A stretch of 64,000 bases of DNA from an uncultured Chthonomonadales bacterium (lineage in GTDB: Bacteria; Armatimonadota; Chthonomonadetes; Chthonomonadales; CAJBBX01). The translations under genes were made by a program, and so were the position numbers. Below are positions 43,799-53,136 of the stretch, piece by piece (the first letter of the stretch is position 1; each line of letters opens with the position of its first letter). Below the pieces are notes generated by a model. It was not told the origin of the DNA. It ran no database searches and saw nothing but the letters and a program-made list of their open reading frames with translations. The stretch lies in NCBI GenBank assembly GCA_938005745.1, contig CALLMM010000002.1, positions 37,000 through 100,999 on the forward strand. The letters are read 5' to 3'.

Positions 43799-45160
43799 AT
43801 GTCTGTTCCCCAGCCCTATGCAACGCCGTCGGAGAAGCCTCTGCCACGCCAGAGGATCCTTCCACGCGCCTACCTGCTGCCCGCGCTCTTTCTGCTGGCG
43901 CATATTCCACTCGCCCTGCTGATGCGCCAGAGCAGCTACGTAACCCTTGCCCACTACTTCCTGACCCTGACGATCGGGCTTTTGGTAGTGGTACAGCGGC
44001 ACGGGACCGAGCGGGTGATGTACGTCGCTGCCTATATTACCGGCTCCGAGGTGTTGTGGCGGATGGCGAAACTGGGGCTATTCTGGGAGATTGGCAAGTA
44101 TACCGTTGTCCTCCTTCTCCTGCTGTCCATCTATCGCAGCGGCAAAGCCCGCATCCCCCTGCTGCCGACGCTCTATTTTGCGCTGCTGCTGCCAGCCACC
44201 GCACCGGTCTTTCTGGAAGAGGGACTTTTGAACGCTCGTAGTCCGCTTTCGTTCAACCTATCAGGACCGCTGTCTTTGGCTGTCAGCGTCTGGTTCTTCT
44301 CACGTCTGAGCGTATCGCGGGAAGAGTTCGACCGTCTCCTGCTCTACCTGATCAGCGCGATACTCAGTATATGCATGTTCGCCATTTTCGGGATCAGTGA
44401 AGCGGAGCACATCAAATTCGGCTCTGAATCCAACTTTCAAGCCAGCGGTGGGTTCGGTCCTAACCAGGTCTCCGCCGCACTAGGACTAGGATCGGTCGTT
44501 GCGCTGTTGATGGCGCTGAACGAGAAGGCTCCGAAAGCCTGGCGTGCCATGATGCTGGGACTGGCGCTCCTGTTTCTGGTCCAGTCAATGCTGACCTTCT
44601 CTCGCACCGGCCTGTATAACGGGCTGGGAAGTCTGGTCGGGGCGGTTTTCTTCCTGATCCGCGATCCGCGTAAGCGGATGGAGTTTGTATTCACTTTGCT
44701 GGTCGGCTCGCTGCTGATCATCTTTCTGGCGTGGCCCCTGCTGAACGATTTCACCGGGGGAAGCCTGGAGAAACGCTTCTCCGAAACCCATCTCACACAA
44801 CGTTCAGAGATCGCGGAAGCGGAGATGGAGCTATTCAGCCAGAACCTGGTATGGGGTTGCGGGATTGGTCGGGCGACTTCTCTGCGCTCTGTGCATCCAG
44901 GTGCTGCCTCACATACAGAGTACAGCCGTATGCTGGCGGAGCATGGCGTCTTCGGACTGGCTTCCATCGCGCTGCTGTTTCTCATGGGGATGTTGGCGGT
45001 ATGGAAAGCGCCTCCGCCGTCCGGACGGGCATATGCGGCGGCGTTTGTCAGCTTTGCGCTGCTCTACCTGATTCATGCCGCTATGCGCACGGCGATTCCG
45101 GGATTCGTGTTCGGGCTGGCGTTTCTCAGCGTGAAAGAGACGGATAGCAGCCGAAACTGA
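43799..45160 (+). CDS. O-antigen polymerase/ligase-like membrane protein
   Basis: A 453-residue polytopic protein with about eleven hydrophobic spans (for example LLPALFLLAHIPLALLM near the start and ASIALLFLMGMLAVW near the end). The large loop and the following helices have the O-antigen ligase (Wzy/WaaL, PF04932-type) look: SMLTFSRTGLYNGLGSLVGA followed later by VWGCGIGRATSLR and SHTEYSRMLAEHGVFGLASI, which is the usual H-x-E-Y region. It either polymerises repeat units in the periplasm or ligates glycan to an acceptor; with an ABC exporter in the same operon, ligation is as likely as polymerisation. Confidence 0.85.
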   Translation: MSVPQPYATPSEKPLPRQRILPRAYLLPALFLLAHIPLALLMRQSSYVTLAHYFLTLTIGLLVVVQRHGTERVMYVAAYITGSEVLWRMAKLGLFWEIGKYTVVLLLLLSIYRSGKARIPLLPTLYFALLLPATAPVFLEEGLLNARSPLSFNLSGPLSLAVSVWFFSRLSVSREEFDRLLLYLISAILSICMFAIFGISEAEHIKFGSESNFQASGGFGPNQVSAALGLGSVVALLMALNEKAPKAWRAMMLGLALLFLVQSMLTFSRTGLYNGLGSLVGAVFFLIRDPRKRMEFVFTLLVGSLLIIFLAWPLLNDFTGGSLEKRFSETHLTQRSEIAEAEMELFSQNLVWGCGIGRATSLRSVHPGAASHTEYSRMLAEHGVFGLASIALLFLMGMLAVWKAPPPSGRAYAAAFVSFALLYLIHAAMRTAIPGFVFGLAFLSVKETDSSRN

Positions 45161-45196
45161 AGCATTACGCTGAAACATCATAAGGAGCAGACAGTT

Positions 45197-46255
45197 GTGT
45201 CGCAGTCAGTAAGACCGCGCCTGTGCTTCATCGGGCATATGATCGTCGGCAAGGCGGGACAGGGAACGCAGCAGAGTGAGATACTCTCTCGTCTGTTTGC
45301 GCAGGCAGGATACTCGGTGATCGCCGTCTCGCATCAGCGAAGTCGTCTGGCGCGCATGGTGGAGATGGTGCTGACGCTCATACGCCGGCGCAACGAATAC
45401 GACATTGCGGTGATTGATGTCTTCAGCGGGCGCAGCTTCACCGCGTCTGATCTAGCCAGTCGGGCGGCGCAGCGGGCGAAGCGTCCCATCATCTTCTTTC
45501 TGCGCGGAGGCGCTCTACCGGAGTATTTCGCAAAACATCCTGACAGAGCGCGCAAGGTGCTCGGACGCGCCCGGCAGCTGCTCGCTCCCTCACGCTATCT
45601 GGCGCGCGCCGTCGAGCCGCTGCAGATGCGGGCAGAGGTGATCCCGAACGTGCTGGACATCCAGCTCTATCCCTTCCGCAAACGCGAGCGGGTTCATCCC
45701 CGCCTCTTCTGGATGCGCGCGTTTCACGACCTCTACCATCCGGAGATGGCGGTGCAGGTTGTTGCTCGGCTGCGGGGAGAGTTTCCCGACACAACGCTGA
45801 CGATGGCAGGGCAGGACAAGGGGCTGCTGGAGACGACCCGTAGACTAGCGCAGACGCTGGGCGTCGCCGAGAGAGTGCGGTTTGTCGGCTTTCTGGACAG
45901 CGCAGGCAAGGCGCGCGAGGGCGATGCCGCCGATATCTTCCTCAACACCAACCGGGTGGACAACATGCCGGTCTCGGTGGTGGAGGCATGCGCGATGGGA
46001 CTGCCGGTAGTGGCGACCGCCGTTGGGGGGATTCCGGACCTGCTGGAGGACGGCAGGACCGGCTTGCTGGTGCCCGATGGCGATGTGGAGGCGATGGCGC
46101 AGGCTGCCGCCCGGCTGCTGCGTGAGCCAGAGCTTGCGTGCAGGCTCTCCTGCGCCGGACGCGAGATGGCGATGGAGAGCTCATGGGAGCGGGTGCGCCT
46201 GCATTGGGAACAGATCTTCGCGCGCATTCAGGCGGAGGATTATGCTGCGGCTTGA
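45197..46255 (+). CDS. Glycosyltransferase, GT4 family
   Basis: A 352-residue GT-B transferase. [20 protein letters not shown] opens it; [40 protein letters not shown] and [20 protein letters not shown] are the donor domain. The GTG start has AAGGAG 9 nt upstream. The FemAB-like gene overlaps its end by 14 nt. Confidence 0.92.
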   Translation: MSQSVRPRLCFIGHMIVGKAGQGTQQSEILSRLFAQAGYSVIAVSHQRSRLARMVEMVLTLIRRRNEYDIAVIDVFSGRSFTASDLASRAAQRAKRPIIFFLRGGALPEYFAKHPDRARKVLGRARQLLAPSRYLARAVEPLQMRAEVIPNVLDIQLYPFRKRERVHPRLFWMRAFHDLYHPEMAVQVVARLRGEFPDTTLTMAGQDKGLLETTRRLAQTLGVAERVRFVGFLDSAGKAREGDAADIFLNTNRVDNMPVSVVEACAMGLPVVATAVGGIPDLLEDGRTGLLVPDGDVEAMAQAAARLLREPELACRLSCAGREMAMESSWERVRLHWEQIFARIQAEDYAAA

Positions 46256-47225
46256 ACGCATACCGCTGGAGGAGGCGGACTGGCAGACGCTGGACGCCTA
46301 TCCCGACCGCACGATCCATCAGACGCTGCCCTGGCTGCGATTTCTTCAGCAGACCCAGCAGGGTGAGCCGGTCGTCGCGCTGCTGCGAGAGGGAGAGGAG
46401 ATCGTCGGCTGCTTCACCGGCATGGTGATTCGGAAGCTGGGATTGCGCATTCTGGGCAGTCCGTTCCCCGGTTGGACGACCTCTTACATGGGCTTCAATC
46501 TCCGGGGAGGCATCTGTCGCCGGGAGGCGCTGGCAGCGTTGATCCCCTTCGCCTTTCAGCATCTGCGGTGCGTGCATCTGGAGCTGATGGACCGTCGTCT
46601 GACACCAGAGGATGGGTTGTTACTCGGTCTGAGCTATTCGCCATTTCGGGGCTACGAGATAGACCTGACCTGTGCGGAAGAGGCTCTGTTTGCGCGGATG
46701 ACCGGCGCCTGCCGGCGCTGTATTCGCAAGGCGGAGCGCGAGGGCGTCCGCATCGAAGAGGCGGAGGATGCAGGGTTTGCAGACGACTACTACGCGCAGC
46801 TGCAGGATGTCTTTGCCAAACAGGGGCGCACGCCGACCTACCCGTTAAGCCGCGTGAAGGCGCTGGTAGAGCATCTAGGAACAACGGGCAGGCTGCTTCT
46901 TCTGCGAGCGCGCGACCCGGAGGGCAGGTGCATCGCGACCGGCATCTTCCCCGCTATGAACGACACGATGTACTTCTGGGGAGGAGCCAGCTGGCGCGCG
47001 CATCAGATCCTGCGTCCGAACGAGGCGATCCAGTGGCACGCTATGCGCTACTGGAAGAGCCGTGGCATAACGCGGTACGACATGGGAGGAGGGGGACGCT
47101 ACAAAGAGAAGTATGGAGGCGAACCGATCTGCGTGCCGTGGTTTCGCCTCTCTCGCTTCCGCCTGCTGGCGCAGTCGCGCGATCTCGCTCGCAGCCTGGT
47201 CCGGCAATGGCAGCAATCCCATTGA
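46242..47225 (+). CDS. FemAB/GNAT-like acyltransferase
   Basis: A 327-residue protein of the peptidoglycan-bridge/GNAT type common in exosortase loci. QTLPWLRFLQQTQQGEPVVA (N-terminal domain), RMTGACRRCIRKAEREGVRI (start of the second GNAT domain), FAKQGRTPTYPLSRVKALVE and YDMGGGGRYKEKYGGE match the acetyltransf_6 pattern. It probably adds an acyl or aminoacyl group to the glycan or a carrier. The ATG at 46242 has GGAGG 4-5 nt upstream and overlaps the transferase stop. The protein at 10329 belongs to the same superfamily. Confidence 0.85.
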   Translation: MLRLERIPLEEADWQTLDAYPDRTIHQTLPWLRFLQQTQQGEPVVALLREGEEIVGCFTGMVIRKLGLRILGSPFPGWTTSYMGFNLRGGICRREALAALIPFAFQHLRCVHLELMDRRLTPEDGLLLGLSYSPFRGYEIDLTCAEEALFARMTGACRRCIRKAEREGVRIEEAEDAGFADDYYAQLQDVFAKQGRTPTYPLSRVKALVEHLGTTGRLLLLRARDPEGRCIATGIFPAMNDTMYFWGGASWRAHQILRPNEAIQWHAMRYWKSRGITRYDMGGGGRYKEKYGGEPICVPWFRLSRFRLLAQSRDLARSLVRQWQQSH

Positions 47226-47253
47226 ATCAGCCTTCCGTCCTAGGTGTCATCTT

Positions 47254-48237
47254 GTGACCAAAAGATTGGGCATTTCTTTGAGCGAAGAGCGTATTTATCA
47301 AACCTGCCGTACAGACTGGCCATTATCGAAACGATTCGCCTTTACCGTGATAGACGATACGGACGGCGCAACACTTGAGAATGTTAAGCCCGTTTATGAG
47401 CTACTCTTGGCACTTGGGATCCATACGACAAAGACAGTCTGGCCTCTGGTCTCAACGGAAACGGAGCCAGAGGAGGGCAGCAGCCTGGAGAATGTGCCCT
47501 ATTTGGAATGGGTGCGCGCCATTAAGAGGCAGGGCGTAGAGATCGGGATACATGGCGCGGCTTCGAGATCTTCCGATCGGCTGCGTTCGCAGGAATCGCT
47601 GAACAGATTTCATAGCTTGATGGGGCACTATCCGCAGGTCTACACGATCCATGTTGGTCAGCAGGAGGGGATATATTGGGGAGAGGATCGGCTGTCCGGT
47701 AGCGCAAGATGGCTTTACAAGATCATCCACCGTCTCAAAGGACACGACCGAGCCTACTCTGGTCATAAATCAAACAGCCCCTACTTTTGGGGAGATATAT
47801 GCCAGGAGCGGATCACGTATGTGCGTAACCTGGTCTTTTCGGACGTGAACACCTTGAAGATGGACCCGGCGATGCCCTACCATGATCCCCGCCGTCCGTA
47901 TGTGCGCTACTGGTTTAGCGCCAGCGATGGGGCGGACGTAAACTGCTTCTGCCGACTCTTGAGCGCATCCAACCAGGATAGACTACTGGAAAGCGGCGGA
48001 GCCTGCATCGTATATACCCATTTTGCCTCCGGTTTTGTGGAAAATGGCAGGCTTCATGCAGAGTTCAAAAGATTGATGGAGCGGCTTGCAGGGCTGCCAG
48101 GCTGGTTTGTTCCGGTTTCTACGCTTCTGGACCACCTGCGCAGCCGTCCCGGATGGAAGGAGACGGCGGACCCGCGTTATCTTACGCGCCTTGAGTGGCG
48201 CTGGCTGCTGCAGAAACTGCTGACAGGAACGAGCTGA
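47254..48237 (+). CDS. Polysaccharide-deacetylase-like protein
   Basis: A 327-residue protein with a NodB-like beginning: FAFTVIDDTDGATLENVKPV, then a loose version of the catalytic barrel (LGIHTTKTVWPLV, GVEIGIHGAASRSSDR). The DD metal-site start is there, but the normal HxxxH motif is replaced by IHGAASRSSD, so activity is uncertain. No signal peptide is visible; a cytoplasmic or membrane-associated role is likely. A GTG at 47254 with TAGGTG upstream is the chosen start; longer in-frame versions run into the previous gene. Confidence 0.65.
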   Translation: MTKRLGISLSEERIYQTCRTDWPLSKRFAFTVIDDTDGATLENVKPVYELLLALGIHTTKTVWPLVSTETEPEEGSSLENVPYLEWVRAIKRQGVEIGIHGAASRSSDRLRSQESLNRFHSLMGHYPQVYTIHVGQQEGIYWGEDRLSGSARWLYKIIHRLKGHDRAYSGHKSNSPYFWGDICQERITYVRNLVFSDVNTLKMDPAMPYHDPRRPYVRYWFSASDGADVNCFCRLLSASNQDRLLESGGACIVYTHFASGFVENGRLHAEFKRLMERLAGLPGWFVPVSTLLDHLRSRPGWKETADPRYLTRLEWRWLLQKLLTGTS

Positions 48238-48306
48238 AACTTACTCTGCTGGTGGATGCGGATTGTTTAACAGAAGCGAATGTCTCGCAACTGACAGGCT
48301 TGCACG

Positions 48307-49698
48307 ATGGGAAAACTGGATAAACTTTATGCGGTCATTCCGGTCTGGGCGCAAAATACAAGCGTCAGTCTTTATGGCTACTACTGGCGCTGGCTGCGTT
48401 TTGGCGCAGGCTACCAGGACTGCGTTCGGGAGTACACAGAGCGCGAACGTTTCCGTCCCGATCAGTGGCAGGCATGGCAGCAGGAGAGGACTGCCTCTCT
48501 GTTGAGAATCGCTGCAGAGAGAGTGCCGTATTATAGAGATACGTGGAACTCCCAGCAGAAGGAGGCTGCGCGGCGAGGTATTTTATCTGAACTGCCTCTT
48601 CTATCCAAAGATCCTTTGCGAGCTGACCCGAACGCATTTGCCCGGCAGGAGAACCGTGAAGGGAGGATTTTGAAGTTCCATACCAGCGGTTCGACGGGGA
48701 CACCCATCACCACCCTCTGGACTATACCGGAACTGAGAAACTCCATGGCGCTGCGCGAGGCGCGTTCTGCGCGCTGGGCAGGCGTCTCCTTCTCCATGCC
48801 CCGCGCCACCTTTTCAGGACGTATGGTAGAGCCGAATCCGGAGAGTTCCGGTCCTTTCCACCGTTTCAACAGCGCGGAGAAGCAGGTCTACTTCTCTGCG
48901 TTTCATCTTCGTAAGGAGACGGCGCCTTTGTATGTCGAAGCGCTTAGCAGGCACGACATTCAATGGCTGACAGGCTACGCTGTCTCCTACTATCTTCTGG
49001 CGCGCTTCATCCTGGAGTCTCACATTTCGGTTCCTCCTCTGAAAGCTCTGATCACCACCAGCGAAAAGGTGACGCAGGAGATGCGCGTCGTCATGGAGCA
49101 GGCATACGGATGCCGTGTCTTTGAGGAGTACAGCACGGTTGAGAACGCAGTCTTTGCCAGCGAATGCGAGCAGGGACGTCTCCACGTGAGCCCGGATGCC
49201 TGTGTGCTGGAGATTCTGCGTCCCGACGGCGCGCCCTGCGATCCCGGTGAAGTCGGCGAAGTGGTGGCGACCTGTCTGTTTAGAACGTATCAACCGCTGA
49301 TACGGTACCGATTGGGAGATATGGCGGTCTGGGATCCGGAGCCTTGCCCATGCGGACGAGCGATGCCTGTCATTAAGGAGGTGGTCGGGCGGATTGAAGA
49401 TGTGGTCATCGGCCCAGATGGGAGACAGATGGTACGATTCCATGGGATATTTGTGGATCAACCGCATGTGCGCGAAGGGCAGATCGTTCAGGAACGTCTG
49501 AATCATTTCCGGGTCCGCGTTGTTCCGACCAACGGCTTCGGACCTGCGGACAGGATAGAAATCGTACAGCGAATGAAACAACGCTTGGGACCTGCGGTTG
49601 AGATAGAGGTGGAGGTCGTCGAAAGCATTCCCCGAACCCCTTCTGGCAAGTTTCGGGCGGTGATCTGTCAGATTCCGCCGGAAGAGCGACCGCAATGA
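48307..49698 (+). CDS. CapK/phenylacetate-CoA ligase-like adenylating enzyme
   Basis: A 463-residue member of the ANL adenylate-forming superfamily in the PaaK/CapK branch. The AMP-binding P-loop KFHTSGSTGTPITTLW (about 122), VFEEYSTVENAVFASECEQG and YRLGDMAVWDPEPCPCGR (about 340) are the expected motifs; the C-terminal lid ends IPRTPSGKFRAV. It activates a carboxylic acid as an acyl-adenylate. In capsule loci such proteins are thought to help acylate sugars, perhaps with the FemAB-like protein two genes upstream. The 69-nt gap before it shows nothing notable. The next gene overlaps by 4 nt. Confidence 0.85.
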   Translation: MGKLDKLYAVIPVWAQNTSVSLYGYYWRWLRFGAGYQDCVREYTERERFRPDQWQAWQQERTASLLRIAAERVPYYRDTWNSQQKEAARRGILSELPLLSKDPLRADPNAFARQENREGRILKFHTSGSTGTPITTLWTIPELRNSMALREARSARWAGVSFSMPRATFSGRMVEPNPESSGPFHRFNSAEKQVYFSAFHLRKETAPLYVEALSRHDIQWLTGYAVSYYLLARFILESHISVPPLKALITTSEKVTQEMRVVMEQAYGCRVFEEYSTVENAVFASECEQGRLHVSPDACVLEILRPDGAPCDPGEVGEVVATCLFRTYQPLIRYRLGDMAVWDPEPCPCGRAMPVIKEVVGRIEDVVIGPDGRQMVRFHGIFVDQPHVREGQIVQERLNHFRVRVVPTNGFGPADRIEIVQRMKQRLGPAVEIEVEVVESIPRTPSGKFRAVICQIPPEERPQ

Positions 49699-50735
49699 GT
49701 GGCGGCCCACCCAGAAGTGATTCGCCTAAGGTTTCGCTGATCATTCCCTGTCGCAACGAAGCCCGGCATATCGAAGCCTGCCTGCGGGGGGTGCTCGCTT
49801 TTGAAGAGCCGGATGGCGGGTTTGAGGCGCTGGTGGCTGACGGGATGTCGGAGGACGGCACGCGTGAGATCATTCAGCGGCTCGCAGCGGAGGATCCGCG
49901 CCTGCGCCTGATAGATAACCCGCAGCGTACAACGCCGCACGGCCTAAACGCCGGCATTCGCGCTGCGCGCGGCGAGATCATTGTTCGCATAGACGCCCAT
50001 ACCGAGTATGCGCCTGACTATCTAGTACAGTGTCTGCGCGTGATGCAGGAGACCGGAGCGGACAATGTGGGCGGCCCCGCGCTGACCCGGGCGCGCTCCT
50101 ATCTCCACCGCGCCATCGCCGCAGCATATCACTCCCGGTTCGCCGTCGGCAATGCCCTCTTCCATCAGCCGGACTATGAGGGACCGGTGGACACCGTTCC
50201 CTACGGATGCTACCATCGTGAACGGCTGCTGGAGCTTGGTCTATTCGATGAAGAGCTTGTGCGCAATCAGGATGATGAGCTGAACCTGCGTCTGTTGCGG
50301 ACAGGAGGGCGAATATGGCAGTCGCCCCGCATCCGCTCCTGGTACACGCCGCGCAGCGCCCTGACCGCGCTGTTTAAGCAGTATTTCCAGTACGGTTACT
50401 GGAAGGTTCGGGTGATTCAGAAGCACCGTCTGCCCGCCTCCATCCGGCATCTGGTTCCCGGAGGATTTGCAGCATGCTGCAGTCTGCTGCTTCTGCTGAC
50501 TCCCTGGTTCGAGTGGGCACGGTATGCCCTACTGGTTCTGACAGGAACCTACCTGACGGCTGCCCTGCTTGCCGCTGTGCTCGTTGCTAAGAAGACAGAC
50601 TGGCGGCTGTTGCCTGTTCTCCCGATCGTCTTTGCCTGCTACCATTTCGGATACGGGCTCGGGTTTCTGGCAGGGATATGGGATTTTGTCATCCGGCGGC
50701 GTTCTGGGCGCTTCACCGCCCTGACTCGGGGATAG
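49695..50735 (+). CDS. Membrane GT2 glycosyltransferase (ExoA-like)
   Basis: A 346-residue GT2 enzyme. VSLIIPCRNEARHIEACLRG, EALVADGMSEDGTREIIQRL, the DxD-type IVRIDAHTEYAPDYLV, VDTVPYGCYHRERLLELG and NQDDELNLRLLRTGGRI are all present. Two to three C-terminal membrane helices follow (HLVPGGFAACCSLLLLLTPW). This arrangement matches ExoA of succinoglycan synthesis, which adds a sugar to the lipid-linked chain at the membrane. It is the last gene of the long operon. Confidence 0.92.
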   Translation: MSGGPPRSDSPKVSLIIPCRNEARHIEACLRGVLAFEEPDGGFEALVADGMSEDGTREIIQRLAAEDPRLRLIDNPQRTTPHGLNAGIRAARGEIIVRIDAHTEYAPDYLVQCLRVMQETGADNVGGPALTRARSYLHRAIAAAYHSRFAVGNALFHQPDYEGPVDTVPYGCYHRERLLELGLFDEELVRNQDDELNLRLLRTGGRIWQSPRIRSWYTPRSALTALFKQYFQYGYWKVRVIQKHRLPASIRHLVPGGFAACCSLLLLLTPWFEWARYALLVLTGTYLTAALLAAVLVAKKTDWRLLPVLPIVFACYHFGYGLGFLAGIWDFVIRRRSGRFTALTRG

Positions 50736-50804
50736 TCCTGCTCGCCGACCCGCACCTCAAAAAGAGCAAGAGCAGCATACAAATGTTTTCTTGACAGATG
50801 CAAT

Positions 50805-50820
50805 TGGCACGATTTATGCA
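50805..50820 (+). promoter_or_regulatory. Sigma-54-type promoter of the prolyl isomerase gene
   Basis: TGGCACGATTTATGCA is the best match of the set: the complete TGGCACG -24 box and TGCA at -12 with 10-nt spacing between GG and GC. The predicted start near 50831 is 17 nt before the chosen ATG at 50848, which supports that start over the longer frame. Confidence 0.8.
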
Positions 50821-50847
50821 GCTGATAGGTGTGAGAGGTACCACGTC

Positions 50848-51873
50848 ATGAGCATTGAACAGACGGGCGCGCGCCAGCCCCGAAAAGCGCGATCCGCCGT
50901 CTCCAGATCGGCGCAGGCAGAGAAACCGCCCGTTCTCCATGGAACCGCCATCCTGCTGATCATCATCGCCCTGCTTCTGGGAATAGTGATCGGCGCATGG
51001 GGGATGCGGACCCGTTACAAGCAGCGTGAAAAGGAGGTCGTCGTCTCCGTTAACGGTCATAACATCACCAAAAATATGTTCTATCGCCGGCTAGAGCTTG
51101 CAGCGGGACCGTCCGTCATCCGCGATATGGTGCGCGAGAGTCTGATCCTGCAGTTTGCTCGTGAAAACAATCTGCTTCCGAGTAGAGAGGAGGTGGAGAG
51201 GCAGTACGCGGAGCTATCCAAAGACCCCGGTTTCCCGCAGACCCTCGCGCAGACCGGACAGACCCCGGACGAGTTCAAGAATGCCCTCCGCATCCGCATG
51301 GCGCAGACCGCCGTCATCAACAAGGGCGTGACGGTCACCGAGGAAGAGGTTCGGAAGTACTACCAGCGCAATATTGACCCGAAGAACCCGCAGGCAGCCT
51401 TCTTCACGCCGGAGATGGCGCAGGTCGCCGTGATCGTAACCGCGAAAGAGGAGGATGCGAAGAAGGCGCTGGAGGCGATCCGGGACGGCGAGGCCTTCGA
51501 TAAGACGGCGGAGAAGTATAGTGTGGACATCAGCAAAAAGAACGGCGGACTGATGCCTCCCGTCTACCGGGGACGCTCTAACCTGACGAAAGTTCCCGGC
51601 ATGGAGGACGCCATCTTCCGCATGAGGATCGGCGAGCAGATCGGTCCGGTCAAGTACGCCAACGCCTGGTGGATTATCCGCTGCCTGGACAAGAAGGCGG
51701 CGATCACCAAGCCTCTGGAACAGGTACGAGAGGAGGCGCGTACGGGGGCGGCGCTGGCAAAAGGACTTCCCGCCAACGCAGAGAGCGTCGAGAAGAGGTT
51801 TGAGGAGTACCAGAGGCGGGCGCAGGTGCAGGCGTTCTGGCCCCAGTATCGCGAGATCGTGAAGATAAAATAG
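50848..51873 (+). CDS. Membrane-anchored peptidyl-prolyl isomerase (EpsD/PpiC-like)
   Basis: A 341-residue protein with one N-terminal membrane helix (TAILLIIIALLLGIVIGAWG, about 35-55) and a periplasmic SurA/PpiC-like body. The chaperone part has NMFYRRLELAAGPSVIRDMV and VTVTEEEVRKYYQRNI; the parvulin domain follows (MAQVAVIVTAKEEDAKKALE, EKYSVDISKKNGGLMPPVYR). A PpiC-like EpsD protein is a known member of exosortase/exopolysaccharide loci. It would help fold exported proteins such as the PEP-CTERM proteins. It has a sigma-54-type promoter directly upstream; the in-frame upstream extension would start before the predicted transcript. Confidence 0.88.
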   Translation: MSIEQTGARQPRKARSAVSRSAQAEKPPVLHGTAILLIIIALLLGIVIGAWGMRTRYKQREKEVVVSVNGHNITKNMFYRRLELAAGPSVIRDMVRESLILQFARENNLLPSREEVERQYAELSKDPGFPQTLAQTGQTPDEFKNALRIRMAQTAVINKGVTVTEEEVRKYYQRNIDPKNPQAAFFTPEMAQVAVIVTAKEEDAKKALEAIRDGEAFDKTAEKYSVDISKKNGGLMPPVYRGRSNLTKVPGMEDAIFRMRIGEQIGPVKYANAWWIIRCLDKKAAITKPLEQVREEARTGAALAKGLPANAESVEKRFEEYQRRAQVQAFWPQYREIVKIK

Positions 51874-51874
51874 A

Positions 51875-51903
51875 CCTGATAGCATTCACACTTTACTATC
51901 AGG
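51875..51903 (+). terminator. Hairpin after the prolyl isomerase gene
   Basis: CCTGATAG, 13-nt loop, CTATCAGG starts 2 nt after the stop codon. It is followed by AAAAA rather than T, so termination on this strand is uncertain. Confidence 0.35.
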
Positions 51904-51939
51904 AAAAATCGTTGCACAATTTCTGGAGAACTCCGAATC

Positions 51940-51955
51940 TGGCATGAAAAATGCA
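51940..51955 (+). promoter_or_regulatory. Sigma-54-type promoter of the second PEP-CTERM gene
   Basis: TGGCATGAAAAATGCA: GG-N10-GC spacing exact. The predicted start near 51966 leaves a long leader of about 245 nt before the ATG at 52211. No known riboswitch was recognised in the leader. Confidence 0.7.
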
Positions 51956-52210
51956 GTTAATCTCTTTAAGAAAGGTTAGAATCCCTCTATAGAGGGTGTC
52001 GTTCATCGCATTCTCTGCAGGCAGAACCAACGACTGCGCTGACAGTCATTCGCTACAAGGAGGTGAAACGACCGGGACGTCACGCTTTCATGCAAACCTG
52101 TGCGAGTCACGAAGGCTCGCGAAATGACACACTACCTGCAGTGCCCCATGCGGGTTTCATCACAAACCGGCAAAGGGCAGGTACAATTCCGAAAAGGAGA
52201 GAGACCAGAG

Positions 52211-53026
52211 ATGAAAATCTCCCTGAAACAATCGTTGGGAGTGGGTCTGGGATTGGCCTTGCTTCTTGGCATCTCTACTGTGGCGAAGGCGGGAGAAAGC
52301 TACTATCGCCTGGTAGATACCAGCCTGGCATCCGGATTGACGGTGTATTACCGCAACTCTACCGGCGATGCCTTCACCAGCAGCAATGTATCCACCGGTC
52401 CCTACACACTGAAAATTCGCGGTACCGATTCTAGTTGGGCATCAACGCCTACCCAGTATGCCTTCTGTGTGGACATCTACACCACGGTCAACATCAACCA
52501 GTCGGTGAAGTTCAAGCCTACACTGGCTGTGAACTCCCTTGGTAATGACCTGCCAAACCCGCCCCCGATGCTGGGTGGAACCGCCGCAGCCAAGCAGGTG
52601 GCATACCTTGCCTACTACTTCCTGCCGCAGCTGCCCAGCTCCTTTACCACGGTTCAGAGACAGGCGATGGGCGTGGCTATGTGGGAGATCGCCAGCGACG
52701 GAGACATTACCACCAACGACCTGACCGCCCTGAAGAACCGATTGGACCGCACCAATGCAGCAGCCGGTCTTTTCGGTGTTAACGCCGGATCTGTGCTTAA
52801 CCAGGCGGCAGCGTATCTGCAGATGGCGTTCGACAACTATCTGAGTGACACCACCTATCAGACCAAGGTCGGCTACACCTTCAACACCGTCGGTGTCAGC
52901 GACGGTCTGCGCAAGCAGCACTTCGTCTACATTCCGGAGCCGGCGTACTATCAGCTTGCCGCGCTTCTGGGACTGGGCGCGCTCAGCCTGATCGTTCGCC
53001 GCCGCCGCGCGGAGATGATGAAGTAG
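52211..53026 (+). CDS. PEP-CTERM sorting-domain protein
   Basis: A 271-residue exported protein. It has a signal peptide (LGVGLGLALLLGISTVAKA), a body of about 220 residues and a C-terminal tail PEPAYYQLAALLGLGALS, hydrophobic span, RRRRAEMMK. The body resembles the PEP-CTERM/thioester-domain-like family with a YAFCVDIYTTV motif and, about 80 residues later, RQAMGVAMWEIASDG. In relatives the second motif reads x-Q-x-A-I-W-E; here the Gln position seems to be Gly, so an internal Cys-Gln thioester is unlikely (by-eye alignment). AGGAG lies 11 nt before the ATG. A sigma-54-type promoter lies 245 nt upstream, and a hairpin pair follows the stop. Confidence 0.88.
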   Translation: MKISLKQSLGVGLGLALLLGISTVAKAGESYYRLVDTSLASGLTVYYRNSTGDAFTSSNVSTGPYTLKIRGTDSSWASTPTQYAFCVDIYTTVNINQSVKFKPTLAVNSLGNDLPNPPPMLGGTAAAKQVAYLAYYFLPQLPSSFTTVQRQAMGVAMWEIASDGDITTNDLTALKNRLDRTNAAAGLFGVNAGSVLNQAAAYLQMAFDNYLSDTTYQTKVGYTFNTVGVSDGLRKQHFVYIPEPAYYQLAALLGLGALSLIVRRRRAEMMK

Positions 53027-53040
53027 GTCGAACCTTGCCA

Positions 53041-53107
53041 TTCGGGAGGATGGTCCCGAAAGACGGCGTCAAACAGCAGCCGCCTCCTGCCGGTGCAGGG
53101 GGCGGCT
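53041..53107. terminator. Two hairpins between convergent genes
   Basis: A 7-bp hairpin (TTCGGGA/TCCCGAA, 53041-53060) and a 13-bp hairpin (AGCCGCCTCCTGC, loop CGGT, GCAGGGGGCGGCT, 53078-53107) fill the gap between the PEP-CTERM and beta-helix genes, which converge. The second could end transcription in both directions despite lacking a long U-run. Confidence 0.6.
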
Positions 53108-53136
53108 TGCTTGCATCTCACCGTCAAACGCGGTCG

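Noticed and set aside
51966..52210. Cyclic-di-GMP (GEMM) riboswitch in the long leader of the second PEP-CTERM gene
   Set aside because: The CGCACAGGGCAAACC and GGGACGCAAAG-type elements are not present.
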